DNA of 64,000 nucleotides from Catenulispora sp. MAP5-51 (GTDB lineage: Bacteria; Actinomycetota; Actinomycetes; Streptomycetales; Catenulisporaceae). The DNA is taken from positions 620,001 to 684,000 of the forward strand of contig NZ_JBGCCH010000002.1 of assembly GCF_041261205.1 (NCBI RefSeq). The letters are read 5' to 3'. Every line of letters begins with the position of its first letter. The stretch's first letter is position 1. Below, one piece after another: positions 16,257 through 24,053 of this stretch. The notes below the pieces were generated by a model. That model ran no database searches, was not told the origin of the DNA, and saw nothing but the letters and a program-made list of their open reading frames with translations. Both the position numbers and the translations under genes were made by a program.

Positions 16257-16841
16257 TCAGCGCACCCCCACGCGGCGTCTCAGTTTCGGCATCCCGGCCG
16301 GGGCCTCCGGAAGGGGTTCGACGGCGGCGCGCTTGATGCGGCCGTCGGCGGAGTCCAGCCAGCGCACGACCGAGTCCAGACGGAACAGCTCGGCGTCCAC
16401 AGCCAGCGCGAACCCCAGATCGGCGCCGTCATCGTCCTCCTTCAGGTGTGTCCACTGCTGCATCAACTCGACGAGATAGTGGCGGTGCACCTGGATCACC
16501 TCGTGCACGTCGACATCGGGCAGCCGCAGTGACACCAACACCTTGACGACAAGCTCGTCACGTGGCGGCAGACTCAGATCCGGAGGCGTGCGCAGCCAGG
16601 CGGCGAGCTCGCCCGAGCCCTCGACGGTGATGCGGAAGGACTTCTGCGTGCCGGCCTCGCTATCGCCGTCCTCGATGGGTTCGACGAGGCCGTCACGCTC
16701 CAGACGCTGGAGCGTGGTGTAGACCTGGCCGACGTTCAACGGCCAGACCTCGCCGGTGCGCGCCTCGAACTCCTGGCGGAGTTGCAGGCCGTATTTCGGG
16801 CCCTCGCTGAGCAGGGCCAACAGGGCGTGTCGGAAGCTCAT
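16257..16841 (-). CDS. PadR-family transcriptional regulator
   Basis: 194 residues. The N-terminal winged helix (MSFRHALLALLSEGPKYGLQL, then VYTTLQRLERDGLVEP) is the PadR signature. A long helical C-terminal part (about 100-175) gives dimerisation, as in PadR subfamily 2. It is the first gene of the operon with the ABC ATPase and permease. A near-perfect palindrome lies 35 bp upstream. Autorepression relieved by the transported compound is the usual PadR logic; the ligand is unknown. Confidence 0.93.
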   Translation of the reverse strand: MSFRHALLALLSEGPKYGLQLRQEFEARTGEVWPLNVGQVYTTLQRLERDGLVEPIEDGDSEAGTQKSFRITVEGSGELAAWLRTPPDLSLPPRDELVVKVLVSLRLPDVDVHEVIQVHRHYLVELMQQWTHLKEDDDGADLGFALAVDAELFRLDSVVRWLDSADGRIKRAAVEPLPEAPAGMPKLRRRVGVR

Positions 16842-16875
16842 CGGATCTGGCGCCTAGCCGTCTCAGGCTCTCGCA

Positions 16876-16902
16876 GCAGTAGCATACTCGGTATACTACT
16901 GC
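16876..16902. promoter_or_regulatory. PadR operator (palindrome) upstream of the ABC export operon
   Basis: GCAGTAGCATAC - TCG - GTATACTACTGC: 12-bp arms with one mismatch and a 3-bp spacer, 35 bp before the PadR start. The GTATAC-rich arms resemble PadR-type operators of actinomycetes (ATAC/GTAT half sites). The minus-strand GTATAC could also act as part of the -10, which would let the repressor block polymerase. Confidence 0.75.
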
Positions 16903-17007
16903 GGGGAATCGGGTGCGGGTCAAGGCACTGCGTCACCGTTGCCACCAAGCGGCCCGGGCATCACAACGGATGCCGGGGCCGCAGCCAAGTCAGGCGTGGA
17001 TGATCAG

Positions 17008-17406
17008 TCAAAGATTGATCGGGTAGAGATGAAGGTCTGGCGCGGTAAAGGCGATCGTCGAGCCTGCAACCACCTCTGACCGGCGCTCAGACGGCTCGAT
17101 CATGATGACGTCCGTTCCTACACGGATGCTCACCACGGGATCGTCATCGCTGCCGTCGTCGATGACGGTCGCGACGATACGCACGCCAGCCTTCAGTTCG
17201 TCTCCGCCCTCGATGCTGTTCGGGGACGGCTTGTCAAGCATCTGCCACTCGCTGATCTCGTCGGGGATGTCGAACTCGACGTGGACTCGCCCGAGTGAGG
17301 CGGGTTTCGGGCCCGACCATGTTCCAGTAGCCGTTCCTACATCGCTACGGAACCGAACGCGTTGGTTCGGGGTGTCGAGGATTTCAGAGATTTCGACTTC
17401 CATCAC
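17008..17406 (-). CDS. Unknown 132-residue acidic protein
   Basis: It starts at ATG/GTG around 17406 with GGAG eight to eleven bases upstream, so the first or second Met could be used. It is predominantly beta: alternating hydrophobic/polar strands, an acidic DDGSDDDPVVSIRVG loop, and a hydrophobic end (STIAFTAPDLHLYPINL). There is no signal peptide and I know no family. It is oriented like the toxin/immunity genes and is followed on its upstream side by a hairpin and an immunity-gene relic. It may therefore be a leftover immunity-type gene, but nothing in the sequence proves this. Confidence 0.6.
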   Translation of the reverse strand: MMEVEISEILDTPNQRVRFRSDVGTATGTWSGPKPASLGRVHVEFDIPDEISEWQMLDKPSPNSIEGGDELKAGVRIVATVIDDGSDDDPVVSIRVGTDVIMIEPSERRSEVVAGSTIAFTAPDLHLYPINL

Positions 17407-17446
17407 TTCACTCCGAGCGGAACGCGCACCATCGCGCCTTCCAAAG

Positions 17447-17484
17447 ACAGCCCCTGATCTGCGGAAGCGCAGGGCAGGGGCTGT
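17447..17484. terminator. Hairpin homologous to those after the tRNA-Ser fragments
   Basis: ACAGCCCCTGATCTGCG-gaag-CGCAGGGCAGGGGCTGT, a 17-bp stem with two mismatches followed by TCTGTT. It is nearly the same as 3463-3500, yet no tRNA-Ser fragment precedes it. It marks the left end of a decayed element copy. Confidence 0.6.
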
Positions 17485-17544
17485 TCTGTTGGCAGCCTCT
17501 GCCGCCGGGGCGGTGAGGCCGGCGCCCGACGTACGACGTCAGGC

Positions 17545-17700
17545 TATCGTGTGCCGGGTAAGCGGAGTTCGGGCCCTGCGGAGGCTGATAGCCCACTGCA
17601 TGCAAACGGCGCTGCAGGTCATGGCACATCGTCGACAGCCAGTCGGCGTGGGACAGCCGTCTGGCGGGAGCACACCGGACCCCAACTCCGATGCCGCCAC
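17545..17700 (-). pseudogene. Relic: C-terminal end of a CdiI-like immunity gene
   Basis: The minus strand encodes LSHADWLSTMCHDLQRRL and then HAVGYQPPQGPNSAYPAHD, nearly identical to the last 45 residues of the immunity protein at 4303-5085. DNA identity is also high (compare 4321-4470). The rest of the gene is absent. The reading frame runs from here into SDR-like sequence on the upstream side, so this is a truncated insertion scar. Confidence 0.75.
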
Positions 17701-17727
17701 ATGTGGGGGCGATCAGGGGGGACCTGG

Positions 17728-17817
17728 GCAGCAGGCGTGTCGTGGCGGCGCCGATGCCACTGCACCGCCGGTGATCAGTGCGACGCGCGCTCCGTCGCCC
17801 GTGATGTGCCCGGTCAT
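17728..17817 (-). pseudogene. Relic: broken N-terminus of an SDR oxidoreductase
   Basis: From an ATG at 17817 the minus strand reads MTGHITGDGARVALITGGA, the start of a Rossmann fold. The expected continuation SGIGAATTRLL appears in another frame. Restoring one missing base after GCA would give the GASGIG nucleotide-binding loop. The homology stops near 17728, where sequence leading to the immunity relic begins. The gene was therefore both frameshifted and truncated. Confidence 0.6.
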
Positions 17818-18058
17818 ACCGGGGACGCCCCGGCGACATCCCGACGCCATAAGAATGCTAATAGACAGATTGTTGCGACACGCAGATGCCGCGCAATTCT
17901 CAGTCAGTTCCTGGAACGAACATCGGCCAGCTCTATGCTCGGCGTAGACATATCGCGTCGGCGCAAAGTTGTTTTGCTCGCATCGCGGATCTGCCGGCGA
18001 CGGAGTCTGCTGCGATACCGCAGGTGGCTGGCGCCGCATTCTTCCAGGAAGGCCTGCC

Positions 18059-20320
18059 ATGTCGGAGAGAGCGAGTGCTGACCTGTTCAGCTCGGCGCAG
18101 GTGAGTCGTCGTCGGCTTCTTGTCGCGGGATTGGGTGCTGCTTCGCTTGCCGCGCTTGATGGTTTGATTCCGGCGCAGAGTGCCATGGCTTCGGCGCTGC
18201 GGCCGCAGAATCCGCTGCCGGGTGCGGACATCCCGAAGTATGTCACTTCGCTGGCGACGTTCAGTGGGAAGCGGGTCGGGGCTTCGTCGATGACGACGTC
18301 TTTCGTGGAATTCCCGCAACTGGTGCTGCCGCGGTGGATGTATCCGCGTCGCTATTCGCGCGGTACCTGGGTGTGGGGGTATCAGGTCGCGGATCGGCCC
18401 GCCAGCTGGCCCGGGTGCACTGTCGAGGCTTGGGAGGGGCGTCCTACGACGGTGCGCTATGTGAACCGGTTGCCCGGGTGCGACCGTGGTTCGCAGGTGG
18501 CGCCGCTGCTCACGGTCGACCAGACGCTCCACTGGGCCGATCCGCTGAACCAGATGGGTTCCAAGGATCCGTATCGCGGGCCGTTCCCCGCTGCTCCGCA
18601 TCTGCACGGTGGCGAGGTGCCCTCCGCTGTCGATGGCGGGCCGGAGTCGTGGTTCACCTCGACCGGTATTCGGGGCGCTGGGTACGCCACGAGCTATCCG
18701 GCGCGGGCGAACGAGGCCGTCTACGTGTATCCGAACGCCCAGCCGGCGACCACGCTGTGGTTCCACGACCACGCGCTCGGGGTCACCAGGCTCAATGTGT
18801 TCGCCGGGCTCGCCGCCTTCTACCTTGTCCGGGACCGGTACGACACCGGCTGCCACGAAAACCCGCTGCGGCTTCCGGCGGATCCGTACGAGATCGAGCT
18901 CGCGATTCAGGATCGGCAGTTCGACACCAACGGGCAGCTGCTCTTTCCCGACGGGACGAACAAGGCGGCCGATCTGGTCATCAACCCGCCCAACCCTGTC
19001 GCGCACCCGTACTGGATCCCCACGTTCGGCGGTGACGCGATGACCGTCAACGGCCGCACCTGGCCGGTGCTCGCCGTCGAGCCGCGGCGCTACCGCTTCC
19101 GGTTCCTGAACGGGTGCAACGGCCGGTACCTCTCGATGAACCTCACCGACGCGCCGAACGCGGTGCGGTCCAACGCGCCGTCCGCGGTGCGGTTCTGGCA
19201 GATCGGTACCGACGGCGGGCTGCTCGACACCCCCGTGGAACTCAATCCGCCCGGCGGGTCGGGGCCGGGTGGGCATCCGCTCATGCTCGCGCCGGCGGAG
19301 CGGGCCGACGTGATCATCGATTTCGCCGGGTTGGCGGGTGCCTCTCTGATCCTGACCAACTCCGCGCTTCGCTCGTACCCCCTCGGCCCGGCCCCGGACC
19401 CGTCGCTGGACGGGCAGATCATGCGGATCGACGTCACCCTCCCGCTCTCCGGCCGGGACAGGACGTACGACCCGGCGACCGGTGCCCGGCTGCGCGGTGG
19501 TCCCGGACTGCCGGCGCCGGTGGTCCGGCTCGCCGACCCCGGCAGCGGGAAGGTCGCTCGCGGCGTGACGGTGAACGTCACGCGCCAACTGCTGGTCAAC
19601 GAGCCGGAGACGGTCGAAGGCTGCACGCCGGCGCCGCCCGGCGGCCCCGGGACGCTCATCGCACTGGTCAACAACAGCCTGTGGACCGGCCTGCGGGCCG
19701 GCACCAAGACCCCGATCAGCGGCTCCAGCCAGGACCGGTACGGCCAGGGCCTGTGGCTGACCGAACTTCCGCGGGTCGGGGCCACCGAAGTCTGGGAGCT
19801 GCTCAACGGCGCGATGTTCTCCCACCCGATGCACCTCCACCTGATCCAGTTCCAAGTCCTCAACCGGCAGTACGCCAACACCGACGCGTATTTCGCCGAC
19901 TGGGCCAAGGACTTCCCCGGCGGCACCTACGAAGGACAGCTCTGCGACGGCACCCTGGGCGAGGTCAAGTACCCGCCCGGCGAGGTCATCCCCGGCTACG
20001 GGCCGCCCCGGGACTACCTCACCCCGAACGCCGACGGCGCGATCGGCGGCAACCGGGCGTTCAGCCCCTACCTGGTCGGCCCGGTCATGCCGCCGACCCC
20101 GAGCGAGGCGGGCTGGAAGGACACCGTCAACATCAATCCGCACCAGGTGACCAGGCTGATCGCCCGTTGGGCGCCCAGCGCGACGCCCACCGGCGCCGTC
20201 GCGCCCGGCGAGAACCTCTTCCCCTTCGACCCCACCGAGGGACCGGGCTACGTCTGGCACTGCCACATCATCGATCACGAGGACAACGAAATGATGCGGC
20301 CGTACGCCCCGACGGGCTGA
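18059..20320 (+). CDS. Secreted multicopper oxidase (Tat-exported)
   Basis: 753 residues from the ATG at 18059, chosen for its GGAAGG ribosome site and because it puts a twin-arginine signal (SRRRLLVAGLGAASLAALDG) at the N-terminus. All four copper motifs are present: HLHGG at 181, WFHDHALG at 234, HPMHLH at 589, and HCHIIDHEDNEMM at 734, which supplies the T1 and T2/T3 ligands. The final Met suggests a T1 axial ligand as in CotA and bilirubin oxidases. It should oxidise phenols or metal ions outside the cytoplasm; the true substrate is unknown. It leads a four-gene rightward block with a small Tat protein, a DUF4331 protein and a small protein. Confidence 0.93.
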   Translation: MSERASADLFSSAQVSRRRLLVAGLGAASLAALDGLIPAQSAMASALRPQNPLPGADIPKYVTSLATFSGKRVGASSMTTSFVEFPQLVLPRWMYPRRYSRGTWVWGYQVADRPASWPGCTVEAWEGRPTTVRYVNRLPGCDRGSQVAPLLTVDQTLHWADPLNQMGSKDPYRGPFPAAPHLHGGEVPSAVDGGPESWFTSTGIRGAGYATSYPARANEAVYVYPNAQPATTLWFHDHALGVTRLNVFAGLAAFYLVRDRYDTGCHENPLRLPADPYEIELAIQDRQFDTNGQLLFPDGTNKAADLVINPPNPVAHPYWIPTFGGDAMTVNGRTWPVLAVEPRRYRFRFLNGCNGRYLSMNLTDAPNAVRSNAPSAVRFWQIGTDGGLLDTPVELNPPGGSGPGGHPLMLAPAERADVIIDFAGLAGASLILTNSALRSYPLGPAPDPSLDGQIMRIDVTLPLSGRDRTYDPATGARLRGGPGLPAPVVRLADPGSGKVARGVTVNVTRQLLVNEPETVEGCTPAPPGGPGTLIALVNNSLWTGLRAGTKTPISGSSQDRYGQGLWLTELPRVGATEVWELLNGAMFSHPMHLHLIQFQVLNRQYANTDAYFADWAKDFPGGTYEGQLCDGTLGEVKYPPGEVIPGYGPPRDYLTPNADGAIGGNRAFSPYLVGPVMPPTPSEAGWKDTVNINPHQVTRLIARWAPSATPTGAVAPGENLFPFDPTEGPGYVWHCHIIDHEDNEMMRPYAPTG

Positions 20321-20332
20321 GGCGCCAAGGCG

Positions 20333-20362
20333 CTCCCATGTAGCTCCCATGTAGCTCGCATG
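20333..20362 (+). repeat. Three 11-bp tandem repeats (GCTCCCATGTA)
   Basis: GCTCCCATGTA GCTCCCATGTA GCTCGCATGTG follow the multicopper oxidase stop directly. They do not form a hairpin. They could be a slippage product; no function is evident. Confidence 0.6.
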
Positions 20363-20514
20363 TGGCGGAGACATCGGCTAAACGGGTGCATTACCCGAAG
20401 ACGCATCGCAATCAGCATATTGCCGAGCATTGAGCAGCTCTAGAACTGTCTTGGCCATTCGATCGCAACACATCCCCCGCGCTCTCACGCGCTGTGGACA
20501 GAAAGAAGGCAGCA

Positions 20515-20841
20515 ATGGAATCCGACATGCAACACGAGCTCGCCCTGTCGCGCAGGGGCCTGGTGCGCAGTGCGGCGGGTGCCGCCGTCCTGGGCACGGC
20601 GGCGGTGGTTTCCGCACGCACCCCCGCGCAGGCGCACACCTCGCCCGAGAACCCTTCGAGCGGCCACCGGACCCCCACGGCGGCCTTTCCGGCCCGGGAC
20701 GACCGCCCCGCGGCCGGCGAGACCGTCGTCGTCCACGTGCGGGACGCGCGGACCGGTGACCTCGACCTCTACGTCGGCGACCGCCACGTGCGGGTGCGCG
20801 ACCGGGACCTGGCCTCGCGCCTGATCGCCGCCGCGCGCTGA
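20515..20841 (+). CDS. Small Tat-exported protein
   Basis: 108 residues from the ATG at 20515 (AGAAGG five bases upstream; a GTG seven codons earlier is less likely). The N-terminus carries a twin-arginine signal (SRRGLVRSAAGAAVLGTAAV) ending APAQA-like at about residue 42 (TPAQA). The mature part is short, with GETVVVHVRDARTGDLDLY and then VRVRDRDLASRL at the end. I know no named family. Lying between a multicopper oxidase and a DUF4331 gene, all rightward, it probably works with them outside the membrane. Confidence 0.75.
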   Translation: MESDMQHELALSRRGLVRSAAGAAVLGTAAVVSARTPAQAHTSPENPSSGHRTPTAAFPARDDRPAAGETVVVHVRDARTGDLDLYVGDRHVRVRDRDLASRLIAAAR

Positions 20842-20926
20842 CGCCCGACCCCCCCCTCCACACCCGCCGAGTAGCCCGGCGCTCTGACTCCCTCCCCACC
20901 TCCGCTCAGTAATCGAGGCCCCTCTC

Positions 20927-22321
20927 ATGTCCTCCCATCGCGAAGCCCCCGAGATCTCCAAGGACCCGGTCGCCGACAGTACCGACGTGTACGCGTTCGT
21001 CAGCCCGAACGCGCCGGACACCGTCACGCTGATCGCCAACTACCTGCCGTTGCAGGGTCCGGCCGGCGGGCCGAACTTCTACGAGTTCGGTGACGACGTC
21101 CTGTACGAGATCCACATCGACAACACCGGCGACGGCCGCCCGGACGTGACCTACCAGTTCCAGTTCAAGACCACCGTGGCCAACCCCGACACCTTCCTGT
21201 ACAACACCGGCCCGATCCTGTCGCTGGACAGCACCAACTGGAACCGGCGCCAGACGTACACCGTCACCCGCGTCGACGCCGACGGCCGCTGCACCACCCT
21301 GGGCCGCGACCTGGCGTGCCCGCCGTGCAACATCGGTCCGCTGTCCACGCCGGACTACCCGGCCTTGGCACAGATGGCCGTGCACAACCTCGGCCGCGGC
21401 CGCACGGTCTTCGCCGGCCAGCGCGCCGAGGGCTTCTACGTCGACCTCGGGTCGATCTTCGACCTCGGGAACCTGCGCCCGTTCCAGAACCTGCACACCA
21501 CCTTCAACATCCCCGGCCTGGTGCTGCCCGCCGAGCAGGGCGTCAACGCCACCGCACAGGTCAACGTGCACAGCATCGCGATCCAGGTGCCCATCAAAGA
21601 CCTGACCCGCGACCGCTGGCACGGCGGCAACCCGTCGGACCCGCGCGCGGTGATCGGCGTGTGGACCAGCGCGAGCCGCCGCAAGGTCACCGTCCGCGAG
21701 GTCGAGCCGGGCCGGGACGAGGAGAACGGGCCGTTCGTCCAGGTCTCCCGCCTGGGCAACCCGCTGTTCAACGAGGTCCTGGTGCCGATGGCGCGCAAGG
21801 ACGAGTGGAACGCGCTGCCGCCGTCCGACGACAAGCAGTTCGCCCAGTACGTCGCCCACCCCGAACTGGCCGCGCTGCTGCCGGTCCTGTACCCCGGCGT
21901 CTTCCCGAACCTGGCCGCCCTGGACGCCGCCGGCACCGCCCGCGCCGACCTGCTGGCGATCCTGCTCACCGGCATCCCCTCCGGAGTCATCCCCGGCTTC
22001 CAGAACAACACCGGCGACGTCCAGGCCGACATGCTCCGCCTGAACACCGCGATCAAGCCCTCGGCCAACCCCAACAACCTGGGCCTGCTGGGCGGCGACC
22101 TCGCCGGCTTCCCCAACGGCCGCCGCGTCGCCGACGACGTCGTCACCATCGAACTGCGCGCCATCGCCGGAGTCACCTACGCCCTGGTGGCCACCTACAC
22201 CCCCGACGCGGCAGCAGGCGTCGTGACCGACTTCACCCCGCCGGTCCCGGGCTTCCCCGCCTACCTGGCGAACTTCCCGTACCTTCCCGTGCCCTACAGC
22301 GGTTACAACTTCATGCCCTGA
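20927..22321 (+). CDS. DUF4331 family protein
   Basis: 464 residues beginning MSSHREAPEISKDPVADSTD, the classic DUF4331 opening, followed by DVYAFVSP. The middle has FEFGDDVLYEIHIDNTGDG-type strands (YEFGDDVLYEIHIDN) and the GAFxGQRxxxFYVDLG-like FAGQRAEGFYVDLG motif. A late GLLGGDLAGFPNGRRVADDV block is also typical. There is no obvious signal peptide. The biochemical role of DUF4331 is not established. It is placed in a block with two Tat proteins. Confidence 0.9.
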   Translation: MSSHREAPEISKDPVADSTDVYAFVSPNAPDTVTLIANYLPLQGPAGGPNFYEFGDDVLYEIHIDNTGDGRPDVTYQFQFKTTVANPDTFLYNTGPILSLDSTNWNRRQTYTVTRVDADGRCTTLGRDLACPPCNIGPLSTPDYPALAQMAVHNLGRGRTVFAGQRAEGFYVDLGSIFDLGNLRPFQNLHTTFNIPGLVLPAEQGVNATAQVNVHSIAIQVPIKDLTRDRWHGGNPSDPRAVIGVWTSASRRKVTVREVEPGRDEENGPFVQVSRLGNPLFNEVLVPMARKDEWNALPPSDDKQFAQYVAHPELAALLPVLYPGVFPNLAALDAAGTARADLLAILLTGIPSGVIPGFQNNTGDVQADMLRLNTAIKPSANPNNLGLLGGDLAGFPNGRRVADDVVTIELRAIAGVTYALVATYTPDAAAGVVTDFTPPVPGFPAYLANFPYLPVPYSGYNFMP

Positions 22322-22428
22322 TCAGCCACGTCACGACCATGATGCGGCGCCCGGGGGTGGTCAGTCCGATCACCCCCGGGCGCCCTCACATCCACCATCG
22401 GAAAAGAACGAAAGAGGTAGAGCCGCCG

Positions 22429-22749
22429 ATGAACGAGCACAACCATGGTCCCTCCGCGGTCGGCAGCGTCGTGTTGAACCTCGGCGGCGACATCGGTGCC
22501 CTGATCATCCAGGCCGAGGCAGACCTGCTCGGTGTGGAAATCGAGATCAGCCCGCTGGACGGCACCGGCGAGCCCCACCGCACCCACTCCATGGTTCGAG
22601 AACGCCAAACCGTGCCGCAGCCCCGCTACGACGCCGTCTACCCGGACGTGCAGGCCGGCCGGTACACGATCTGGCGCGATGCCACGACCCCGGCTGGGAC
22701 CGTCACCATCAGCGGTGGGCAGATCACCACGTACAAGCTCACCGCGTAG
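22429..22749 (+). CDS. Small conserved-looking protein at the end of the oxidase/DUF4331 block
   Basis: 106 residues from the ATG at 22429, with AAAGAGGTAG upstream. It reads as a compact beta domain: GSVVLNLGGDIGALIIQA, then GVEIEISPLDG, then YDAVYPDVQAGRYTIW and VTISGGQITTYKLTA. There is no signal peptide. The pattern of a transthyretin-like carboxypeptidase-regulatory fold is possible but not provable here. It lies 107 bp after the DUF4331 gene on the same strand and converges with an immunity-like gene. Confidence 0.7.
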   Translation: MNEHNHGPSAVGSVVLNLGGDIGALIIQAEADLLGVEIEISPLDGTGEPHRTHSMVRERQTVPQPRYDAVYPDVQAGRYTIWRDATTPAGTVTISGGQITTYKLTA

Positions 22750-22780
22750 TGCCCAGTCGGACACCCTGAAGGCGATCCCG

Positions 22781-23113
22781 CTACGGAAGATTCTCGATCA
22801 GTTCTCTCATTTCCGGAGGGCACTGCGCCAGAACACCCCGCACCGAGCCCTTAACGGAGCGGATCACCGCGATGATGATCGGGTCATCCACTCGGTCGTC
22901 CAAAGCGTCGCTGAGCATCCCGAGCGGCGTGAGCACTGAGGTCTGCACAGCGATCGGCAGCGCGTCCATGTACGCGTAGTCGTCGGTGAGCACCAGATCC
23001 ACCAGAGCGGTAGCCGCTCCCCGGACGGCGTCCATGTCATGGCGCGCTGCTTCCGCAGCGTAGGTCTCAAGGTCGCTCGGCCCCAGGCTGAGGCTGTTAT
23101 AGCTCGGCGGCAT
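22781..23113 (-). CDS. Orphan immunity-like protein downstream of a toxin relic
   Basis: 110 residues, helical and acidic, with no signal. It begins MPPSYNSLSLGPSDLETYAAE and ends PPEMRELIENLP. I know no family. Its start lies ten bases after the stop of a short minus-strand frame (23124-23296) that follows a toxin N-terminal fragment (23298-23448). This reproduces the toxin-then-immunity order seen at 5 kb and 8 kb. It is probably the retained immunity gene of a toxin that has since been gutted. Confidence 0.6.
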   Translation of the reverse strand: MPPSYNSLSLGPSDLETYAAEAARHDMDAVRGAATALVDLVLTDDYAYMDALPIAVQTSVLTPLGMLSDALDDRVDDPIIIAVIRSVKGSVRGVLAQCPPEMRELIENLP

Positions 23114-23123
23114 AGGACAACCT

Positions 23124-23448
23124 CTACCACCTGACCCCGAGTACGTTGAGAACTGGCTGGCAGTTCACATCGCACGGGTGCGGGACGCTGTTGCCATGCG
23201 GACTCGGTTCGGGACTCGCGAGACCGCGAACCTGCACGATGCCGTCTATGTGCCCGTCGAACGCCCCCGCGGGCCCTTCTGCATCCTCTGCGAGGATCCG
23301 AACCAAAACTGTTCAGACTCCGATACGCCGCCTCCACATCATGGGCGAAGTCCCCGAACTCCCTCGCCAACGCCTGCACCGACTCCACCACACCCGGCGT
23401 CGGATCCCCATCCAACCCCAGAATGTCCCACCCAGACGGACGCACCAT
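23124..23448 (-). pseudogene. Relic WXG/RHS-type toxin: N-terminus joined out of frame to a short tail
   Basis: From the ATG at 23448 the first 51 codons (MVRPSGWDILGLDGDP through SLNSFGSD) match the N-termini of the two intact toxins. Homology then stops abruptly at 23298. A different frame continues with ILAEDAEGPAGAFDGHIDG through VPHPCDVNCQPVLNVLGVRW to a stop at 23124. That looks like a genuine protein C-terminus. A large internal deletion that joined the two ends out of frame explains it. The sequence upstream of 23448 also resembles that upstream of the intact RHS gene. Confidence 0.75.
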
Positions 23449-23542
23449 CGATGAACCCCTCCCCCGTGTCCCCGCGAGTCAGGCGGGAAGATAGACAGGA
23501 CGCTGCCATAACTGTGATCGCCCGGAGCGGGAGTCCACTCAG

Positions 23543-23833
23543 TTGAACCAGATGCTCTACACGAAGCAGGGTGCACCGATTCAGGTGTCGGGGGACAAGC
23601 TGTTCGACAAGACCGGTCGCCTGGTCGGCCGGCGCGACGGCGACACGGTGTACGCGCCCGATGGGCGGTACGCCGCGACGCTCGTCGACGACGGTGCGGG
23701 TAGGCGGCTGGTCTTCTTGACGCGCTATCAGGGTTTGAAGTCGCACGCCTTCGCGCCGATGCGGATCGCCGCCACGGCGGCCGCGCCTAGGATCGCCGCG
23801 GTGGTCGTGGGCGACGAGCCGTTCGGCTTGTAG
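23543..23833 (+). CDS. 4-fold beta-flower-type small protein
   Basis: 96 residues from a TTG with GGGAG nine bases upstream (an ATG three codons later is too far from it). Short beta repeats are visible: LYTKQGAPIQVSG, LFDKTGRLVGRRDGD, VYAPDGRYAATLVDDG. Each has an aromatic/aliphatic-x-x-x-G-x-x-V/A pattern, as in the 4-fold beta-flower proteins. These are small soluble proteins of unknown role, often near toxin loci. The C-terminus is Ala-rich. The upstream region is shared with the divergent toxin relic at 23448. Confidence 0.55.
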   Translation: MNQMLYTKQGAPIQVSGDKLFDKTGRLVGRRDGDTVYAPDGRYAATLVDDGAGRRLVFLTRYQGLKSHAFAPMRIAATAAAPRIAAVVVGDEPFGL

Positions 23834-23867
23834 CCGGGAGGCTTGTAGACGGGGAGGCTTGCGGCTC

Positions 23868-24053
23868 TCACTGCTGCAACCGCCCGTGAACCCTGGCCGC
23901 GATCTCGTTCTCCACCGTGGGCGAGACGGCCATCGGGCCGCCGAATACGGTGACCGCCTTCAAGTACGGGGCCATGGCGCTCAGTGCGGCGCCCACCGCG
24001 TCCGGCAGGGTTTGCGGGGCGGTCAGCAGCAGTGGTTCTGCCGTCGTCCCCAC
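23868..24053 (-). pseudogene. Relic: C-terminal cell-wall-binding repeat
   Basis: The minus frame encodes PLLLTAPQTLPDAVGAAL and then AVTVFGGPMAVSPTVENEIA to a stop at 23868. This is the end of a CW_binding_2 (putative cell-wall-binding) repeat, including the V-T-V-F-G-G and S-P-x-V-x-N-x-I motifs. The upstream part of any such protein is missing, since a second relic on the + strand begins within the same bases. Confidence 0.65.

Noticed and set aside
17933-20374. Long minus-strand frame opposite the multicopper oxidase
   Set aside because: It is Arg/Gly/Pro-rich with no domain, and the + strand has complete copper motifs, a Tat signal and a ribosome site. It is an antisense artefact of high GC.
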